Shown here in pieces: positions 62,251 to 64,000 of a stretch of 64,000 bases of DNA (its first letter is position 1; the number at the start of each line of letters is the position of its first letter). The DNA is from Mariniradius saccharolyticus AK6 (lineage in GTDB: Bacteria > Bacteroidota > Bacteroidia > Cytophagales > Cyclobacteriaceae). The notes under the pieces were generated by a model. The model had not been told where the DNA came from. It was given only the letters and a program-made list of their open reading frames with translations, and made no database searches. The translations under genes were made by a program, and so were the position numbers. The stretch spans positions 124,001 through 188,000 of the forward strand of contig NZ_AMZY02000001.1 of NCBI RefSeq assembly GCF_000330725.2. The letters are read 5' to 3'.

Positions 62251-63714
62251 ATGAAACCATCCAAAAAGACTACAGAACAGTCACGACGGGATTTTATCAA
62301 GAACGCGGCGATTGCCTCCTCGATTTTTATCGTCCCAAGACATGTTCTGGGCGGTGTCGGCTTCACTGCCCCATCTGACCAACTCAATCTCGCGGCCATC
62401 GGCGCCGGAGGCAAGGGAATTTCCGATATCAAAAACGCCTCCGTCAACGGCAGGGAGCGGGTGGTCGCCCTCTGTGACGTGGACTTCTCGGGCTCCGCCA
62501 AGCAGTCCATCGCCAATTTCCCCAATGCCAAGCTCTATGCCGACTACCGGGAAATGCTCGACAAGGAAAAGGATATCGATGCGGTGACCATCTCGACGCC
62601 GGACCACGTGCATGGCCCCGCTGCCAAATACGCCATGGAACGCGGCAAACATGTCTATGTACAGAAACCACTCACGCACAATATCCGTGAGGCCCGTCTG
62701 CTGACCGAACTCGCTCGGGAAAAGAAAGTCGTCACCCAAATGGGCAACCAAGGTGCATCCAATCCACTGCTCGGCATGGTCCAAAAATGGGTGGATTCGG
62801 GCAAATTGGGCAAAATCGCTGAAGTGAAAATATGGACCAACCGTCCCGTATGGCCTCAGGGATTTGCCTTTCCCCAACCTGACCCAAGCAAAAAACCAAA
62901 TGACCTGAATTGGGACCTATGGCTTGGCCCATCGGCTGAGATTCCCTACACACCCAATCTCCATCCCTTCAACTGGCGGGGATGGTGGGATTACGGCACG
63001 GGTGCGCTTGGTGATGTCGGCTGCCACTTGATTGATATTCCCTTTAGGACTTTGGGACTGCACTACCCCTTGGATGCAGAATGCAGCGTAGGGACCGTAT
63101 TCACCAAAATGTGGACCCCTGACTACAATCCCGAAGGCTGCCCTGCTTCGTCTTTCATCACGATCAACTTTGCGGCGACAGCCAAGAGCAAATCCCCCAT
63201 CCAAATGACCTGGAGCGATGGGGGCATAAGGCCGTCGCGGCCATCAATTATTCCTGCCGATATGGACATGGGCGGCGCAAATTCCGCCAATGGAGTCCTC
63301 ATCATCGGAGAAAACGGCGTGATTTCGACAAATATCAACGACAGCTCGCCGCTGATGCCGAAGCTGTTCCTCAATGACGGCACCACCGAATTCGGTCCAG
63401 AAAAAACCGACAACCCAGAGCCAGAGTACGGCCACCAACGCAAGTGGGTGGATGCCTGCAAAGCCGGATTTGGAAGCGCGGAACACAAGGCGCTTACTTC
63501 TTCCTTCGACTATGCGGGTCCAATGACAGAAACCGTCCTTATGGGCAACCTGGCCATCAGAAGCTACATGCTCCGCAGACAAAATGCACAGGGGCAAATG
63601 GAGTTTTACGGCCGTAGGAAACTGCTGTGGGATGGCAACAACATGCGCATCACCAACTTTGAGGACGCCAATCAGTTTGTCGGCCGGGAATACAGAAAGG
63701 GATTTGAAGTCTGA
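62251..63714 (+). CDS. Gfo/Idh/MocA family oxidoreductase, Tat-exported
   Basis: A 487-residue NAD(P)-dependent oxidoreductase. The N-terminus has a twin-arginine motif, SRRDFIKNAA (RR at 12-13), with a following hydrophobic stretch, so it is probably exported folded. The Rossmann loop AAIGAGGKG and the VSISTPDHVH / KHVYVQKPLTHN region with the conserved EKP-type motif (here QKP) match the family. The C-terminal sheet region is of the GFO_IDH_MocA_C2-type. Such exported enzymes often act on sugars or 3-keto-sugars, which would fit a distant DUF1080 hydrolase, but the two are far apart. Function unproven. It is 22 bases before an arginase-family gene. Confidence 0.87.
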   Translation: MKPSKKTTEQSRRDFIKNAAIASSIFIVPRHVLGGVGFTAPSDQLNLAAIGAGGKGISDIKNASVNGRERVVALCDVDFSGSAKQSIANFPNAKLYADYREMLDKEKDIDAVTISTPDHVHGPAAKYAMERGKHVYVQKPLTHNIREARLLTELAREKKVVTQMGNQGASNPLLGMVQKWVDSGKLGKIAEVKIWTNRPVWPQGFAFPQPDPSKKPNDLNWDLWLGPSAEIPYTPNLHPFNWRGWWDYGTGALGDVGCHLIDIPFRTLGLHYPLDAECSVGTVFTKMWTPDYNPEGCPASSFITINFAATAKSKSPIQMTWSDGGIRPSRPSIIPADMDMGGANSANGVLIIGENGVISTNINDSSPLMPKLFLNDGTTEFGPEKTDNPEPEYGHQRKWVDACKAGFGSAEHKALTSSFDYAGPMTETVLMGNLAIRSYMLRRQNAQGQMEFYGRRKLLWDGNNMRITNFEDANQFVGREYRKGFEV

Positions 63715-63736
63715 TTTTCCCTGAAATCCGATCCAA

Positions 63737-64000
63737 ATGCCCAGCCACGAGCCTGTTTCCCAAAGTCTATGGGCCGGAAGGTCCGCTGAGACTATCCAAT
63801 ATTGGCACCAAGCAGTGAAATGCCAAAAGCCGTCGGATAAGCCCCATGGTACAGGCAAAAGCATATCCATCTTGGGCTATCCCGTGGATGCGGGCGTGCG
63901 GCGCAATTCAGGACGACCTGGCAGTGCCAATGGCCCCGACGCGATTCGGAAAATGATGGCAGGAATGGGATTTCATTTGGACAACAGGATTCCCGTTTAC
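63737..64000 (+). CDS. Arginase/formimidoylglutamase family protein, N-terminal part
   Basis: Only 88 residues lie in the window. They contain ISILGYPVDAGVRRNSGRPG followed by SANGPDAIRKM, the N-terminal signature of the arginase/agmatinase/formimidoylglutamase (ureohydrolase) superfamily. The GVRRNSGR version is closest to HutG of histidine breakdown, but the metal-binding motifs (GGxH, DxHxD) are beyond the edge. I choose ATG at 63737. Partial at the right boundary. Confidence 0.75.
   Translation, partial: MPSHEPVSQSLWAGRSAETIQYWHQAVKCQKPSDKPHGTGKSISILGYPVDAGVRRNSGRPGSANGPDAIRKMMAGMGFHLDNRIPVY

Noticed and set aside
1-64000. CRISPR arrays, insertion sequences, prophage genes
   Set aside because: No regularly spaced direct repeats with spacers, no transposase- or phage-like protein was seen on either strand.

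Overview
This 64 kb window is chromosomal DNA from a member of the Bacteroidota, most likely a Cytophagales / Cyclobacteriaceae-type bacterium. That placement is an inference from gene content: a TamL-TamB pair, a TonB-dependent receptor with a CarboxypepD_reg-like N-terminus, DUF5683 and DUF5723 proteins, a Bacteroidota-type long LepB, and many lipoproteins. Many gene starts lack a Shine-Dalgarno sequence, and several are preceded by the Bacteroidota -7 promoter box TAnnTTTG. No tRNA, rRNA, insertion sequence, prophage or CRISPR array was seen. It reads as a stable housekeeping region with a few accessory genes.

Layout. 1-7.7 kb: the end of a DUF1080 glycoside-hydrolase-like gene, a VF530-family protein with a CASTOR/POLLUX-type channel, the iron(II) uptake operon feoA-feoB plus a tiny Cys-rich partner, small unknown genes, a candidate 6S-like RNA and a TetR regulator. 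7.8-19.3 kb: a membrane protein, a lipoprotein alpha-carbonic anhydrase with an outer-membrane porin, a secreted helical protein, and the tamL-tamB pair. 19.6-27.3 kb: a GNAT acetyltransferase, a beta-propeller phytase with its TonB receptor (phytate/phosphate scavenging), and an operon of an unknown gene, CCA-adding enzyme and a TPR protein. 27.4-30.9 kb: accessory genes, including a PIN-domain toxin-antitoxin pair.

31.3-39.8 kb: a plus-strand housekeeping block: pyrG, yidC, then an apparent operon of a beta-lactamase-fold hydrolase, parA, parB, a DUF5683 protein, dapB and lepB. 39.9-52.1 kb: a thioredoxin-like ferredoxin, a DUF819 transporter, a Nudix hydrolase with a lipoprotein, aceK, a DUF5723 outer-membrane protein, a sialate O-acetylesterase, mgtE-ksgA and pdxA. 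52.4-59.9 kb: the fatty-acid and translation cluster yceD-rpmF-fabH-efp-accB-accC-valS. The right end carries a zincin-like lipoprotein, a zinc-ribbon membrane protein, a Tat-exported Gfo/Idh/MocA oxidoreductase and the start of an arginase-family (HutG-like) gene.

The most interesting unexplained signals are the candidate 6S-like RNA at about 6763-6950, two copies of a compound intergenic repeat (about 40134-40275 and 52074-52210), the missing conventional start codon of tamB, a 26-bp near-palindrome before feoA, and the lipoprotein with an HExxHx6H zinc motif. No clearly new multi-gene system was recognised.
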